64,000 bases of DNA. Source: Alphaproteobacteria bacterium. Lineage in GTDB: Bacteria; Pseudomonadota; Alphaproteobacteria; Micavibrionales; UBA2020. The stretch's first letter is position 1. Each line of letters opens with the position of its first letter. The stretch covers positions 372,001 through 436,000 of the forward strand of contig JAICWS010000002.1 of NCBI GenBank assembly GCA_025934695.1. The letters run 5' to 3'. The notes under the pieces are model-generated. The model saw only the letters and a program-made list of their open reading frames with translations. It did no database searches and was not told the DNA's origin. The position numbers were made by a program, and so were the translations under genes. Shown piece after piece: positions 27,708-36,907 of the stretch.

Positions 27708-28652
27708 ATGATGCAATTACATAATAATATAAAAAATCTTCCTGCCGAAGCGCGTGGCGCGGCCGTCGCGATCGGCAATTTCGACGGCGTGCACCTGGGG
27801 CATCGCGTGCTGCTGTCGGCCGCCGCGGAAATAGCCGAAAAGCAGGGCAGTTCCTCGGGCGTGCTCACTTTCGAGCCGCATCCGCGCGAATTCTTCCAGC
27901 CGGGCGGCGAACCCTTCCGCCTGACGCTGCTGCCCGAAAAGCAGCGGTTGATGGGTGCGCTGGGCCTGCGGCATCTCGTCGCGCTGCCCTTCGACGCGGC
28001 CTTGGCATCGCTGACGGCGGAGCAGTTCATCAATGATATCCTGGTGCGCGATCTTGGCGTCGGGCATGTGATCGTCGGCGATGATTTCGCCTTCGGCAAG
28101 GGCCGCGGCGGTACGGCGGAGACGCTGCGAAATGCCGCCGATAAAGGGCTTTTTGATCTCACCGTCATTTCGCCCGTGTGCTGCGGCGAAGCGGAAGTTT
28201 ATTCCTCCAGCCGCATTCGCGCGCTCTTGAAGGAAGGTAACTTCGCGCAGGCCGCCGAACTCCTCGGCCGGCCGTGGGAGATCGAGGCCGAGGTCGTCCA
28301 TGGGGACAAGCGCGGGCGGCAGATCGGTTTTCCTACCGCGAACCAGCGCGTGGCGCGCTACCTGCGCCCGCCCTTCGGCGTCTATGCGGTGCGCGTGCTG
28401 ATCGAGGGTGAGGCGGAATACCGGGCCGGGGCCGCGAACTTTGGCGTCCGCCCCATGTTCCGCATCGAGGAGCCGATTTTCGAAACTTACATCTTCGATT
28501 TCTCAGGCGACATTTATGGAAAGACGATGCGCGTGCAACCGGTCGCGCATTTGCGCCCCGAAATGGCCTTCGAGGGGCTCGACGCCCTGAAAGAACGGAT
28601 CAAACAGGATTGCCTTGCGGCGCAGGCTGTGCTGGAATCCCCCGGATTATAA
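27708..28652 (+). CDS. ribF: Bifunctional riboflavin kinase / FMN adenylyltransferase
   Basis: The 314-residue enzyme makes FMN and then FAD from riboflavin. The N-terminal nucleotidyltransferase half has AIGNFDGVHLGHRVLL and YSSSRIRALLKEG. The C-terminal flavokinase half has GRQIGFPTANQ and FGVYAVRVLIEG. Both domains are complete. It is followed 18 bases later by lspA, an order common in alphaproteobacteria. No FMN riboswitch is visible in the short upstream gap. Confidence 0.95.
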   Translation: MMQLHNNIKNLPAEARGAAVAIGNFDGVHLGHRVLLSAAAEIAEKQGSSSGVLTFEPHPREFFQPGGEPFRLTLLPEKQRLMGALGLRHLVALPFDAALASLTAEQFINDILVRDLGVGHVIVGDDFAFGKGRGGTAETLRNAADKGLFDLTVISPVCCGEAEVYSSSRIRALLKEGNFAQAAELLGRPWEIEAEVVHGDKRGRQIGFPTANQRVARYLRPPFGVYAVRVLIEGEAEYRAGAANFGVRPMFRIEEPIFETYIFDFSGDIYGKTMRVQPVAHLRPEMAFEGLDALKERIKQDCLAAQAVLESPGL

Positions 28653-28670
28653 AAAATTAAGAAGCAGGAA

Positions 28671-29267
28671 ATGCAGCAACCCCAGCTCCGGCTCGGCCGG
28701 CTCCTTATCGTCGCTTTCGCCGTCGCCGCCGTGACTATCCTGGCCGATCAGTACAGCAAGTGGTTCGTGCTGGAAACGGTGCTGCGCAGCCACGGGGGGG
28801 CCAGCTTTTCCGACTGGTTCATGACCGAACGCCCGCTGTCATATTTCGCCGCCCAGCAGGACCAGTATGCGCCCGACACGCTGGCGCCGTTCCTGAACCT
28901 TGTCATGGTCTGGAACAAGGGCATCAGCTTCGGGATGTTCGACGTCAACAGCGCCAGCCTGCCCTATATCTTCATGGCGGTGTCGCTCGCAATCTCGGGC
29001 CTGCTTCTCGGGTGGATGATTCACATGCGCCGCGCTATTATCACTGTGGCGACGGCGCTGATCATCGGCGGCGCGCTGGCGAATACCATCGACCGCCTCC
29101 GTTTTCGCGCGGTCGCCGATTTCATCGACTTCCACATCGGCGACCGGCACTGGCCGGCCTTTAACGTGGCGGACAGCTGCATCGTGGTCGGAGCCGTGCT
29201 GCTGATGGCGGACTCGCTGCTCTCCCGGCATGAAAAGGCGCCGGCAGAGGTCAAGAACGGGGTTTGA
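28671..29267 (+). CDS. lspA: Lipoprotein signal peptidase II
   Basis: The 198-residue membrane protease cleaves lipidated prolipoproteins. It has four hydrophobic segments, and the catalytic aspartates lie in NTIDRLRFRAVADFIDFHIG and FNVADSCIVVG. LNLVMVWNKGISFGMF is the usual family block. It carries a longer periplasmic stretch after the first membrane segment (about residues 35-65) than E. coli LspA. Several likely substrates with lipoboxes are encoded in this window. Confidence 0.93.
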   Translation: MQQPQLRLGRLLIVAFAVAAVTILADQYSKWFVLETVLRSHGGASFSDWFMTERPLSYFAAQQDQYAPDTLAPFLNLVMVWNKGISFGMFDVNSASLPYIFMAVSLAISGLLLGWMIHMRRAIITVATALIIGGALANTIDRLRFRAVADFIDFHIGDRHWPAFNVADSCIVVGAVLLMADSLLSRHEKAPAEVKNGV

Positions 29268-29283
29268 GGAAAGAGGATTTGAT

Positions 29284-29841
29284 ATGAACAGGAAATTCAT
29301 TGTTTTGGCGTCGGCTCTCGCCATGCTGTCTCTGTCCGCCTGCTCGGACCTGAAGCAGGAAATGGGCATCGGCCGCAATTCGCCCGACGAATTCACCGTG
29401 GTCAAGCGCGCGCCGCTGACGCTGCCGCCCGACTACGACCTGCGCCCGCCGATGCAGGGCGCGCCGCCGGCCGCCGCCCAAGCGACGACCCAGGCGAAAA
29501 CCGAGCTGATGGGCGCCGATACGGCAGCCGCGCAGCCTGCGAAAGGCACGGCCGAGGATGCGTTCCTCAAGCGCGCCGGCGCCGACAAGGCCAACCCCGG
29601 CATCCGCACCATAATCAGCCAGGACAACGGTTATCTCGCGCTTAAGAACGAGCGCGTGGTCGACAAGCTGATCTTCTGGAACGACGCGCCGCCGCCCGAC
29701 GCCACCATCCCCGCGTCCGTCGTCGACGCGAAGAAGGAAGCCGAGCGCCTCAAGAAAAACCAGGAAGAAGGCAAGCCCGTCAATGCGGGCGACGTGCCGG
29801 TGATCGAGCACAAGAGCAGCACGTTCGACAAGCTTTTCTGA
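29284..29841 (+). CDS. DUF3035 lipoprotein (BamF-like)
   Basis: The 185-residue lipoprotein (LSAC lipobox, Cys near residue 20) has the N-terminal mature block PDEFTVVKRAPLTLPPDYDLRPP typical of DUF3035. In Caulobacter such a protein, BamF, belongs to the outer-membrane beta-barrel assembly complex. The rest is Ala/Lys/Glu-rich and poorly ordered. The ATG at 29284 has AAGAGGA upstream. It follows lspA, the peptidase needed for its maturation, in the same operon. Confidence 0.85.
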   Translation: MNRKFIVLASALAMLSLSACSDLKQEMGIGRNSPDEFTVVKRAPLTLPPDYDLRPPMQGAPPAAAQATTQAKTELMGADTAAAQPAKGTAEDAFLKRAGADKANPGIRTIISQDNGYLALKNERVVDKLIFWNDAPPPDATIPASVVDAKKEAERLKKNQEEGKPVNAGDVPVIEHKSSTFDKLF

Positions 29842-29854
29842 CGCATCGACATCA

Positions 29855-29898
29855 GAAATAAAAAAACGCCCGCCGGTCGAAAGACGCGGCGGGCGTTT
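29855..29898 (-). terminator. Bidirectional terminator hairpin
   Basis: A 12-base stem (AAACGCCCGCCG / CGGCGGGCGTTT) lies between convergent genes. On the minus strand it is followed by a run of seven T, making a strong terminator for the gene at 29918-30760; on the plus strand only three T follow. Confidence 0.8.
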
Positions 29899-29917
29899 AG
29901 CTGAGAGCTTAGAAGTA

Positions 29918-30760
29918 TCAGGGGGTCGTCTTCGGCGCAGCAGGAGCCGCAGCGGCGGCGGCCGCGACAGGCTGAGGCTGGTTCTGGTTCGCCGCGGCAA
30001 CCTGGTCGAATTTCTCTTTCAGGTTGTCGAAGATCTGCTTCTGGTGTTCGTCGGTCAGGTTGCGGATCTTGTAAGAGACTTCGCTATAAGTCTTGCGCTC
30101 GTTGCGCGCGTAGAGCGAATTCTGCGTGATCTCGCGTTCTTCTTCCTTGCCGTCGTAATCGACGCCCTTGATGCCGCGCAGGCGGTCGAGGGAGCGCAGC
30201 AGGCCGGTCTTCAGGTTGAAGGCGGCGGGGACGACCGACAGCGTGCCGATGATGGCAGCGCCGGCGAGCGCCGCAGCCGCGGTGCCGATCATGAGGGCGG
30301 GCGGAACAACCGCGAAGCCCGTCAGAACAGTCGTGGCGGCAACGGTCGCGACTTTGGCGACCGAGGCGATGACGCCCGTTTGAGTTGCGAGGGTCGAGAG
30401 GACCGGCACATGCGTCATGGCCCAGCCATAGGCCGCTTTGCCGCCGAACCACCAGGCCGCGCCGGAACCGACGACGCCGGTGACGACACCGGGGGCTTTC
30501 TTCTCGGCAACCCAGTTCGCCGAACGCGCCGAGTTGCGCAGGATGATGCCGAGCGGCAGGGTCACGGCCGCCTGGATGCCCGTGCGCATGCGCTTGTTGA
30601 CGGCGACGGTATCGACACCGCGCGCGAGTTTCTGCATCCACTCGATCGGCTTGTCGAAGGTCGCGGTGACATAGGCCTTGTAAAGTTCGCGGAGGCGGAT
30701 CGGGATGATGACTTCTTTACGCGCTTCAAGGGCGCGTTCGTCGAGTTTTTTATCGGACAT
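29918..30760 (-). CDS. Membrane protein with Ala-rich tail, unknown
   Basis: The 280-residue protein has a basic, helical N terminus (KLDERALEARKEV, IRLRELYKAYV), a run of Ala/Gly/Val-rich hydrophobic segments between about 60 and 190, a charged helical region with KTYSEVSYKIRNLTDEHQKQ, and a low-complexity Pro/Ala/Gln tail. No known domain is recognised. The ATG at 30760 has AAAGG upstream; an ATG six codons earlier lacks a site. A strong terminator follows the gene. Confidence 0.75.
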   Translation of the reverse strand: MSDKKLDERALEARKEVIIPIRLRELYKAYVTATFDKPIEWMQKLARGVDTVAVNKRMRTGIQAAVTLPLGIILRNSARSANWVAEKKAPGVVTGVVGSGAAWWFGGKAAYGWAMTHVPVLSTLATQTGVIASVAKVATVAATTVLTGFAVVPPALMIGTAAAALAGAAIIGTLSVVPAAFNLKTGLLRSLDRLRGIKGVDYDGKEEEREITQNSLYARNERKTYSEVSYKIRNLTDEHQKQIFDNLKEKFDQVAAANQNQPQPVAAAAAAAPAAPKTTP

Positions 30761-31002
30761 GCTAATGTTGCCTTTCACAGTCGTATGGATTGATGAATTC
30801 GAAAAATCTTTTTCCCTCTATCCGGCGGCGGCGTTTTTTATCCGTTTTCTCGGCGCCCGTTCGCCTGGTGATTCGTCTTTCGAAACAGGGCGGACTTTAT
30901 TTATGAAATCTGGTTATGTCCAGACGCTAAATTTTGGACGGGTGCTTAAGATAGTTATGGATAAATTATATTTTCATAAGGCATGAACAATGACCCACAG
31001 AA

Positions 31003-31140
31003 CGTCCTCCCCGCGAAAGCGGGGATTCCGTGAAATCCTGGTGCTCTTCAGTAACAAGGGGATTCCCGCTTGCGCGGGAATGACGCATGTGGAGAGGAAG
31101 AAAAATGACTACGAGATCCCCGCTTGCGCGGGGATGACGT
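31003..31140. repeat. Triple REP-type palindrome array
   Basis: Three CCCCGC-type palindromes lie in a row (31009, 31062 and 31116), the second and third inverted relative to the first. With an AT-rich stretch upstream they fill the 30761-31162 gap. No gene is seen there. Confidence 0.8.
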
Positions 31141-31162
31141 TGGAGTGGAGAAGAGAGAAGTG

Positions 31163-34039
31163 TTACGCCGCCTTCGACCGTACCAGCAGCGGCTTCAGGT
31201 AGTGGCCGGTGTAGCTGCGCTTTTCGCGGGCGACTTTTTCAGGCGTGTCCTGGATGATGATTTCGCCGCCTTTGACGCCGCCTTCGGGACCGATGTCGAC
31301 GATCCAGTCGGCGGTCTTGATGACTTCGAGGTTATGCTCGATGACGACGACGGTATTGCCTTGGTCGACGAGGCGATGCAACACTTCGAGCAGCTTGCGC
31401 ACATCCTCGAAATGCAGGCCGGTGGTAGGCTCGTCGAGGATGTAGAGTGTGCGGCCCGTGGAGCGCTTGGCGAGTTCCTTCGCCAGTTTCACACGCTGGG
31501 CCTCGCCGCCCGACAGCGTCGTGGCGCGCTGGCCGATGTGGATGTAACCCAAGCCCACTTCCTTGAGCGTTTCCATCTTCTCGCGGATCGAGGGCACGGC
31601 CTTGAAGAAGTCCGCGCCTTCCTCGACCGTCATGTCGAGCACTTCGGCGATGGACTTGTCCTTATATTTGATCTCCAGCGTTTCGCGGTTGTAGCGCTGG
31701 CCCTTGCAGGCGTCGCAGGTCACATGCACGTCGGGCAGGAAGTGCATTTCGATCTTGATGACGCCGTCGCCCTGGCAGGCTTCGCAGCGCCCGCCCTTGA
31801 CGTTGAACGAAAAGCGCCCGGGGCCGTAGCCGCGCGCCTTCGCTTCCGGCAACCCCGCGAACCAGTCGCGGATCGGCGTGAAGGCTCCGGTATAGGTGGC
31901 CGGGTTCGACCGCGGCGTGCGGCCGATGGGCGACTGGTCGATGTCGATGACCTTGTCGATATATTCGAGCCCGCGGATCTCGTCATGCGCGCCCGGATGC
32001 GTGCGCGCCTTCATCAGGCGCTTGGCCGTCGCGGCATAGAGCGTATCGATGACCAGCGACGATTTGCCTGAGCCCGAAACGCCGGTCACGCAGGTAAAGG
32101 TGCCGACCGGGATCTGCGCATGAACGTTCTTGAGGTTGTTCTCGCGCGCGCCGACGACTTCAATCATCTGCGTGGCCTGCCCCTGCTTGGTCTGCACGGG
32201 CTTGCCTTTGCGGCGCTGCGCCGGGATTTTGATTTCCTTCGCGCCCGTCAGGTACTGGGCGGTCAGGCTGTTCTTGTTGCGCATGACTTCGGCGGGGGTG
32301 CCGGTCGCCACCACTTCGCCGCCATGGATGCCCGCGCCGGGGCCCATGTCGATCAGGTAATCGGCGGTGCGGATCGCGTCTTCGTCATGCTCGACGACGA
32401 GGACGGTGTTGCCGAGATCGCGCAAGCGCTTCAGCGTTTCAAGCAGCCGGTTGTTGTCGCGCTGGTGCAAGCCGATCGAGGGCTCGTCCAGGACATACAG
32501 GACGCCCGTCAGGCCCGAACCGATCTGGGAGGCCAGGCGGATGCGCTGGCTCTCGCCGCCCGACAAGGTGCCGGATTTGCGGCTGAGCGTCAGGTATTCG
32601 AGACCCACGTTCAGGAGGAACGACAGGCGCTCGTTGATCTCTTTCAGGATGCGCGAGGCGATTTCCTTGTCTTTCCTGCCGAACTTGTTGCCGAGCGCGC
32701 CGAACCAGCCATGCGCTTCCTCGATCGACATCAGCGACACCTCGCCGACATGCCTGCCGTCGATCTTCACGCAAAGGGCTTCGGGTTTGAGGCGATAGCC
32801 GTTGCAGGCGTCGCAGACATGTTCGGTTTTATATTGATCGAGGTCTTCGCGGATCTGGAAGCTGTCGCTCTCCATGTACTTGCGGTACATGTTCGGGATG
32901 ACGCCCTCGAACTTGTTCGTGGTTTGATAATCCCGGTGCCCGTCCCAGTATTTGAAGACGAGCTTTTCGTCGCCGGAACCGTAGAGAATGACATCCTGCA
33001 GTTTCTTGGGCAGTTTCTCCCACGGCGTGCTCATATTGCCTTTATAGGCGCGGCACAGGCTTTCCAGCGTCTGTTCGTAATAGCCGGAGGACGAGTTCGC
33101 CCAGGGCGCGACCGCGCCGTCTTTCAGGCTGATCGTCATGTCGGGCACGATCATGTCGGGATCGAAAGTCATCTTGCTGCCCAACCCGTCGCATTTGGGG
33201 CAGGCGCCGAAGGGGTTGTTAAAGGAGAACAGGCGCGGCTCGATCTCGGGAATTGTAAATCCTGACACTGGACAGGCGAATTTGGCCGAGAAGATGCTTT
33301 CCGCCTTCGTGTCCGCGTTTTCGACGATAACGAGGCCTTCCGACAGTTTGAGCGCCGTCTCGACGGAATCCGCCAGGCGGTTGCCGAGGTCTTTCTTGAC
33401 CACGATACGGTCGACCACGACATAGATATCGTGCTTGATTTGTTTATCGAGCGCCGGCACCGCGTCGAGTTCATAGAACTTGCCGTCCACCTTGACGCGC
33501 TGGAAGCCTTTTTTCTTGAGGTCCTGGAATTCCTTGCGGTACTCGCCCTTGCGACCGCGGGCGATGGGCGACATAAGATACAACTTTGTACCCTCTCCCA
33601 TGGCCAAAATCTGGTCGACCATTTCGCTGGCGGTCTGGCTGGTGATGGGCTTGCCGGTCGCCGGCGAATAGGGCACGCCGACGCGCGCCCACAGAAGGCG
33701 CATATAATCGTGAATCTCGGTCACGGTGCCGACGGTCGAGCGCGGGTTTTTTGAGGTCGTCTTCTGCTCGATGGAAATCGCGGGCGAGAGGCCCTCGATG
33801 GAATCCACGTCCGGCTTCTGCATCAGCTCCAGGAACTGGCGCGCATAGGCCGAGAGACTCTCGACATAGCGGCGCTGTCCCTCGGCGTAGATCGTGTCGA
33901 AGGCGAGCGAGGATTTGCCCGACCCCGACAGGCCGGTGATGACGACGAGTTCATCGCGTGGAATTTCCACGTCGATGCTCTTCAGGTTGTGTTCCCGCGC
34001 GCCGCGAATACGAATGGATTTATTATAGGCTTCTGCCAT
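31163..34039 (-). CDS. uvrA: Excinuclease ABC subunit A
   Basis: The 958-residue damage-recognition ATPase of nucleotide excision repair. Two ABC modules are present: Walker [11 protein letters not shown] near residue 36 and [10 protein letters not shown] in the second half, with signature motifs [12 protein letters not shown] and [12 protein letters not shown]. Zinc-binding cysteine clusters CDACNGYR and CEACQGDG...CDACKGQR are intact. A LexA box lies just upstream, so it is probably SOS-induced. Length is normal. Confidence 0.97.
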   Translation of the reverse strand: MAEAYNKSIRIRGAREHNLKSIDVEIPRDELVVITGLSGSGKSSLAFDTIYAEGQRRYVESLSAYARQFLELMQKPDVDSIEGLSPAISIEQKTTSKNPRSTVGTVTEIHDYMRLLWARVGVPYSPATGKPITSQTASEMVDQILAMGEGTKLYLMSPIARGRKGEYRKEFQDLKKKGFQRVKVDGKFYELDAVPALDKQIKHDIYVVVDRIVVKKDLGNRLADSVETALKLSEGLVIVENADTKAESIFSAKFACPVSGFTIPEIEPRLFSFNNPFGACPKCDGLGSKMTFDPDMIVPDMTISLKDGAVAPWANSSSGYYEQTLESLCRAYKGNMSTPWEKLPKKLQDVILYGSGDEKLVFKYWDGHRDYQTTNKFEGVIPNMYRKYMESDSFQIREDLDQYKTEHVCDACNGYRLKPEALCVKIDGRHVGEVSLMSIEEAHGWFGALGNKFGRKDKEIASRILKEINERLSFLLNVGLEYLTLSRKSGTLSGGESQRIRLASQIGSGLTGVLYVLDEPSIGLHQRDNNRLLETLKRLRDLGNTVLVVEHDEDAIRTADYLIDMGPGAGIHGGEVVATGTPAEVMRNKNSLTAQYLTGAKEIKIPAQRRKGKPVQTKQGQATQMIEVVGARENNLKNVHAQIPVGTFTCVTGVSGSGKSSLVIDTLYAATAKRLMKARTHPGAHDEIRGLEYIDKVIDIDQSPIGRTPRSNPATYTGAFTPIRDWFAGLPEAKARGYGPGRFSFNVKGGRCEACQGDGVIKIEMHFLPDVHVTCDACKGQRYNRETLEIKYKDKSIAEVLDMTVEEGADFFKAVPSIREKMETLKEVGLGYIHIGQRATTLSGGEAQRVKLAKELAKRSTGRTLYILDEPTTGLHFEDVRKLLEVLHRLVDQGNTVVVIEHNLEVIKTADWIVDIGPEGGVKGGEIIIQDTPEKVAREKRSYTGHYLKPLLVRSKAA

Positions 34040-34056
34040 GACTGAAACTCCCGCAG

Positions 34057-34071
34057 GAACAAATATAGAAC
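34057..34071 (-). promoter_or_regulatory. LexA (SOS) box upstream of uvrA
   Basis: Read on the minus strand the site is GTTC-TATATTT-GTTC, a perfect GTTC-N7-GTTC direct repeat, the alphaproteobacterial LexA operator. It ends 18 bases before the uvrA start, where a repressor would block transcription. Confidence 0.85.
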
Positions 34072-34198
34072 AATGGGCAGATTCCTGCCACTTAAGAATG
34101 ACCCCCTTGATTTAAATAGCGGGTGCGGTTTGTCAACCGTTATCCATAAAATACTAACGGTAAAACCGCGAAAAATGCGGATGCTTAAGCGAAACCGG

Positions 34199-34420
34199 CT
34201 ACTTTTGCTGCGTCTTCACAATAATGCGTTTGGCCATATCGGGCGGCAGGGTCTGAAGCGCCCGCTGCACGCCCTCGCGCATGGCGGCCGCGTCCGGCCA
34301 GCCGTGTTTTTTGGCCAGATCGTCCGACGCCGCGACATCCACGGTGATCTGCATGCTGGGATGCTGCTCGCAGGCGCTGCGGATTTCGCGCAGCAGGCGC
34401 TCCTCGGCGTCGGACGCCAT
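34199..34420 (-). CDS. Small hypothetical protein
   Basis: The 73-residue soluble protein is mostly charged helix (ASDAEERLLREIRSACEQHP, DDLAKKHGWPDAAAMREGVQ). It starts six bases after the stop of the FMN reductase gene on the same strand, which supports it as a real co-transcribed gene. No family is recognised. Confidence 0.6.
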   Translation of the reverse strand: MASDAEERLLREIRSACEQHPSMQITVDVAASDDLAKKHGWPDAAAMREGVQRALQTLPPDMAKRIIVKTQQK

Positions 34421-34425
34421 GGGCT

Positions 34426-35016
34426 TTAGCCCGCGGCGCGCTTGGCTTCGGCGGCAATCGCGCTGCCGATATGGCGCTCTGACCAGCCGGCGAACTTGTC
34501 GGTAAACTTCTGCAGGAATTTCTTCGTGTCCTCGTTGCCGATGTTGCCGTCGGCATCGATCAGCCCTTCCTTGAACTGGACATAGACTTCCGGCTGGCCC
34601 ATGAGCAGCACGTCGAGATACGAGAGGACCGACTTGAAGTTATGCTGCGCGCAGGCGCTGCCGATGGAACCCGGCGACGCGCCGCAGATGGCGGTCGGCT
34701 TGCCGGCCAGCGAGTTCTTGCCGTAGGGGCGGCTCATCCAGTCGATGGCGTTTTTCAACACGCCAGGAATTCCGCGGTTGTATTCCGGCGTCACCAGGAG
34801 CACAGCGTCGGCCTTTTCGATCTCGCCTTTCACGCGCGTCACCGGAGCGGGCACATTCGCCTCGAGATCCTGGCTGAACAGCGGCAGGTCGCCGATCTGG
34901 ACGAAGGTCGCATCGAACCGCTCCTTGCCCAGCTTCGCGATCGCCTTCGCGAGCTTCAGGTTGTAGGATTCTTTACGCAAGGAACCGACGATGATGGCGG
35001 CTTTGAACTTGGCCAT
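34426..35016 (-). CDS. NADPH-dependent FMN reductase
   Basis: The 196-residue flavodoxin-like protein has the FMN phosphate loop GSLRKESYNLKLA near residues 11-23 and TPEYNRGIPGVLKNAIDW, the signature of the NAD(P)H:FMN/quinone reductase family (ChrR, YieF, azoreductase). It would reduce quinones, FMN or metal ions in the cytoplasm. The ATG at 35016 has GGAGGG upstream; the longer frame to 35139 crosses a structured region and has no site. Confidence 0.9.
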   Translation of the reverse strand: MAKFKAAIIVGSLRKESYNLKLAKAIAKLGKERFDATFVQIGDLPLFSQDLEANVPAPVTRVKGEIEKADAVLLVTPEYNRGIPGVLKNAIDWMSRPYGKNSLAGKPTAICGASPGSIGSACAQHNFKSVLSYLDVLLMGQPEVYVQFKEGLIDADGNIGNEDTKKFLQKFTDKFAGWSERHIGSAIAAEAKRAAG

Positions 35017-35090
35017 GATTACCCTCCATTTTTTGACGTGAAAATTAATGCCGGGAAAGCATAGCCCTTTGCACCCCCTTAAACAAGTGA

Positions 35091-35178
35091 ACAGCCGGCG
35101 CTGGTTTCGCCGGCTGTCACGATGGAGAGTTTCCCTCATTCATAATTTCCGGACTCCGGGGGGGACAGTCCGGAAGTT
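35091..35178. repeat. Two strong hairpins in the 35017-35455 gap
   Basis: ACAGCCGGCG-CTGGTTT-CGCCGGCTGT (35091-35117) is a perfect ten-base stem. AATTTCCGGACT / AGTCCGGAAGTT (35144-35178) is a twelve-base stem with one G-T pair. Neither has a clear T-run on the plus strand; read on the minus strand the first is followed by TCACTTGTTT. Confidence 0.6.
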
Positions 35179-35189
35179 ATTGGCGTGCA

Positions 35190-35328
35190 GGAGGCAGCGA
35201 GTCTTTGTGGGGTGCCTCTTTTCAGAAGAGAGCGGTCATTTTGTGAACGACGCCGGTTGTGGATGCCGGCTGTTCGTGGGTGCTGAATGCGTTCAAAAGA
35301 AACACCCGGACAAAGACTCAGAACCTCC
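35190..35328. ncRNA. Candidate structured RNA element, class unknown
   Basis: The ends of this 139-base stretch pair over a long rod: GGAGG with CCTCC, GAGTCTTTGT with ACAAAGACTC (ten perfect pairs) and GGGTG with CACCC, separated by small internal loops of 4x4 and 1x2. Inside lie the hairpin CTCTT-TTCAG-AAGAG, a stem TTTTG-t-GAACG / CGTTCAAAA and an inner GCCGG/CCGGC hairpin. Such nesting without a convincing reading frame suggests a folded RNA, but I cannot name the class or settle the strand. It could also be a decayed inverted-repeat element. The rest of the 35017-35455 gap holds no gene. Confidence 0.35.
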
Positions 35329-35455
35329 TACTCACCCTTTCATCATCTCATAAAAGGGTGTGATTCCAGTAAATTATGCTGTCCATTTGGCTAAAATTTT
35401 AACCGCAATTTCTACGCGCTGAAAAACCGGGTGAATTCGGGCTCCATCAAAAGGA

Positions 35456-36055
35456 TCAGGCGGCGGCGCTGTCCTGCTCGGCGAGCGAGACGAGTTCGTT
35501 GAAGCGCTCGACGAACTCGCGCTTCGCTTCGTTAGGGGACATGGGCGTGATAACCCAGTCCTGCACGGTGAGCGGCGGCGGCCCGAAGAACTTGCGGCTT
35601 TCCTCGTGCGAGAAGCCGGCGATCTGCGTGGCTTCCAGGTAGGCGGAGATTTTATCCGCGCGCTTGATGAATTTCTTGAGCTGCGGCAAAATGACGGCGG
35701 GCAGGCCGAAGCGGATATGGATCGCCTGCATCAGCTTGTCCTCGAACGAGCGGTAATCGACGCCGAGCGCGTTCTTGAAGGGCGAGATCATGTCGCCCAC
35801 CACATATTCCGACGCGTCATGGACGAGGGCGGCCAGCAGCCACTGGCGGTCCGCCTCGGGCTGCAGGGTGCGGGCGATCTTCTCGACCATGACCGAATGC
35901 TGCGCGACTGAGAAAGCATGGTCGCCGACCGTCTGGCCGTTCCAGCGAGCGACTCTGGAAAGTCCGTGCGCGATATCCTCCACCTCGATGTCCATCGCCG
36001 AGGGGTTGATCAGGTCGAGCCTGCGGCCCGAAAGCATCCGTTGCCATGCGCGCAT
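35456..36055 (-). CDS. HD-domain phosphohydrolase, YfbR-like
   Basis: The 199-residue protein has the metal-binding HD pattern: VGDHAFSVAQHS (first His), ALVHDASEYVVGD (the HD pair near residue 78) and a later acidic residue in IKRADKISAYLEATQ. It opens with RMLSGRRLDLINPSAMDIEVEDIAHGLSR, a layout shared by YfbR-type 5'-deoxynucleotidases. It probably hydrolyses nucleoside monophosphates, though the substrate is not proven by sequence. Confidence 0.85.
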   Translation of the reverse strand: MRAWQRMLSGRRLDLINPSAMDIEVEDIAHGLSRVARWNGQTVGDHAFSVAQHSVMVEKIARTLQPEADRQWLLAALVHDASEYVVGDMISPFKNALGVDYRSFEDKLMQAIHIRFGLPAVILPQLKKFIKRADKISAYLEATQIAGFSHEESRKFFGPPPLTVQDWVITPMSPNEAKREFVERFNELVSLAEQDSAAA

Positions 36056-36257
36056 CTTCGGCTTCCTTGTTCTGCTTTTGTGCCTTGTCAGTCCTGATCG
36101 CCCGTGTTAAACATAAGGCGTTTCAAGGCTTGGCAATGGCGTCAAACAATCTAACTGGATTGTGCCAATCGTAATTCAGATCGGCAGATTCGCCTAGCTC
36201 TTTTGGGGCAAAGCCTTATAAGTGTCCGGGACTTCGTTTTTTGAAAGGATGAGAATC

Positions 36258-36743
36258 GTGGCTGGCAGCGTGAACAAGGTGATTTTGGTGGGCAACCTGG
36301 GCAAAGATCCCGAGGTGCGGACTTTCGCAAATGGCGGCCGCGTATGCAACTTCTCCATCGCCACCTCCGAAAGCTGGAAAGACAAGGCCTCGGGCGAGCG
36401 CAAGGAGCGCACCGAGTGGCACCGCATTTCCATCCTCAACGACGCCCTCGTCGGCATCGCCGAAAAATACCTCAAAAAAGGCTCCAAGGTTTATATCGAA
36501 GGCCAGCTTGAGACCCGCAAATGGCAGGACAAGGACGGCCAGGAAAAATACACGACCGAAGTCGTGCTGCGCCCCTTCCGCGGCGAGCTGACCATGCTCG
36601 ATACCAAGGGCGGCTCGGGCGGCATGTCCGAAGCGGCCAACGATTACGACGCGGGCGGCTCTTCCGCCGGCGGCGCGTCCTCGGGCGGCGGCTCCTTCGC
36701 CGCGTCCGGCAAAGGCGACATGGACGACGAGATTCCGTTCTAA
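36258..36743 (+). CDS. ssb: Single-stranded DNA-binding protein
   Basis: The 161-residue SSB has an N-terminal OB-fold ([18 protein letters not shown] to about residue 110), a Gly/Ser-rich linker and the acidic tip DMDDEIPF that recruits partner proteins. The start is a GTG at 36258, eight bases after AAAGGA; an in-frame ATG at 36249 would overlap the site. In many proteobacteria ssb sits back to back with uvrA. Here about 2.2 kb with three other genes separates them. Confidence 0.96.
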   Translation: MAGSVNKVILVGNLGKDPEVRTFANGGRVCNFSIATSESWKDKASGERKERTEWHRISILNDALVGIAEKYLKKGSKVYIEGQLETRKWQDKDGQEKYTTEVVLRPFRGELTMLDTKGGSGGMSEAANDYDAGGSSAGGASSGGGSFAASGKGDMDDEIPF

Positions 36744-36780
36744 GCCATCAGGAAATTTGAGCGACTTTCTTCTTGCGTGT

Positions 36781-36816
36781 GCCGCCCCGGCTTTTGCCGG
36801 GGTGGCATGGTTTTTT
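36781..36816 (+). terminator. REP-like hairpin with T-run after ssb
   Basis: GCCGCCCCGGC-TTTT-GCCGGGGTGGC is followed closely by GTTTTTTC. The same palindrome type is scattered through the window, but here it could end ssb transcription. Confidence 0.6.
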
Positions 36817-36907
36817 CGGCGGGGCTTCACACCAGCGGGTTTGTTATTGCTGAAAGCCCTATTCTCCTTCTAAAATTCTTCTGAGAAAGTATTTTGGGGA
36901 ACTTGCT

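Noticed and set aside
30999-31140. A short CRISPR array
   Set aside because: The repeats are palindromes in mixed orientation with unequal spacing, there are only three, and no cas genes are adjacent. They match the dispersed REP-type elements.
35048-35353. A 101-codon frame in the gap before the HD gene
   Set aside because: It crosses three strong hairpins, has no ribosome site and shows no protein-like composition.
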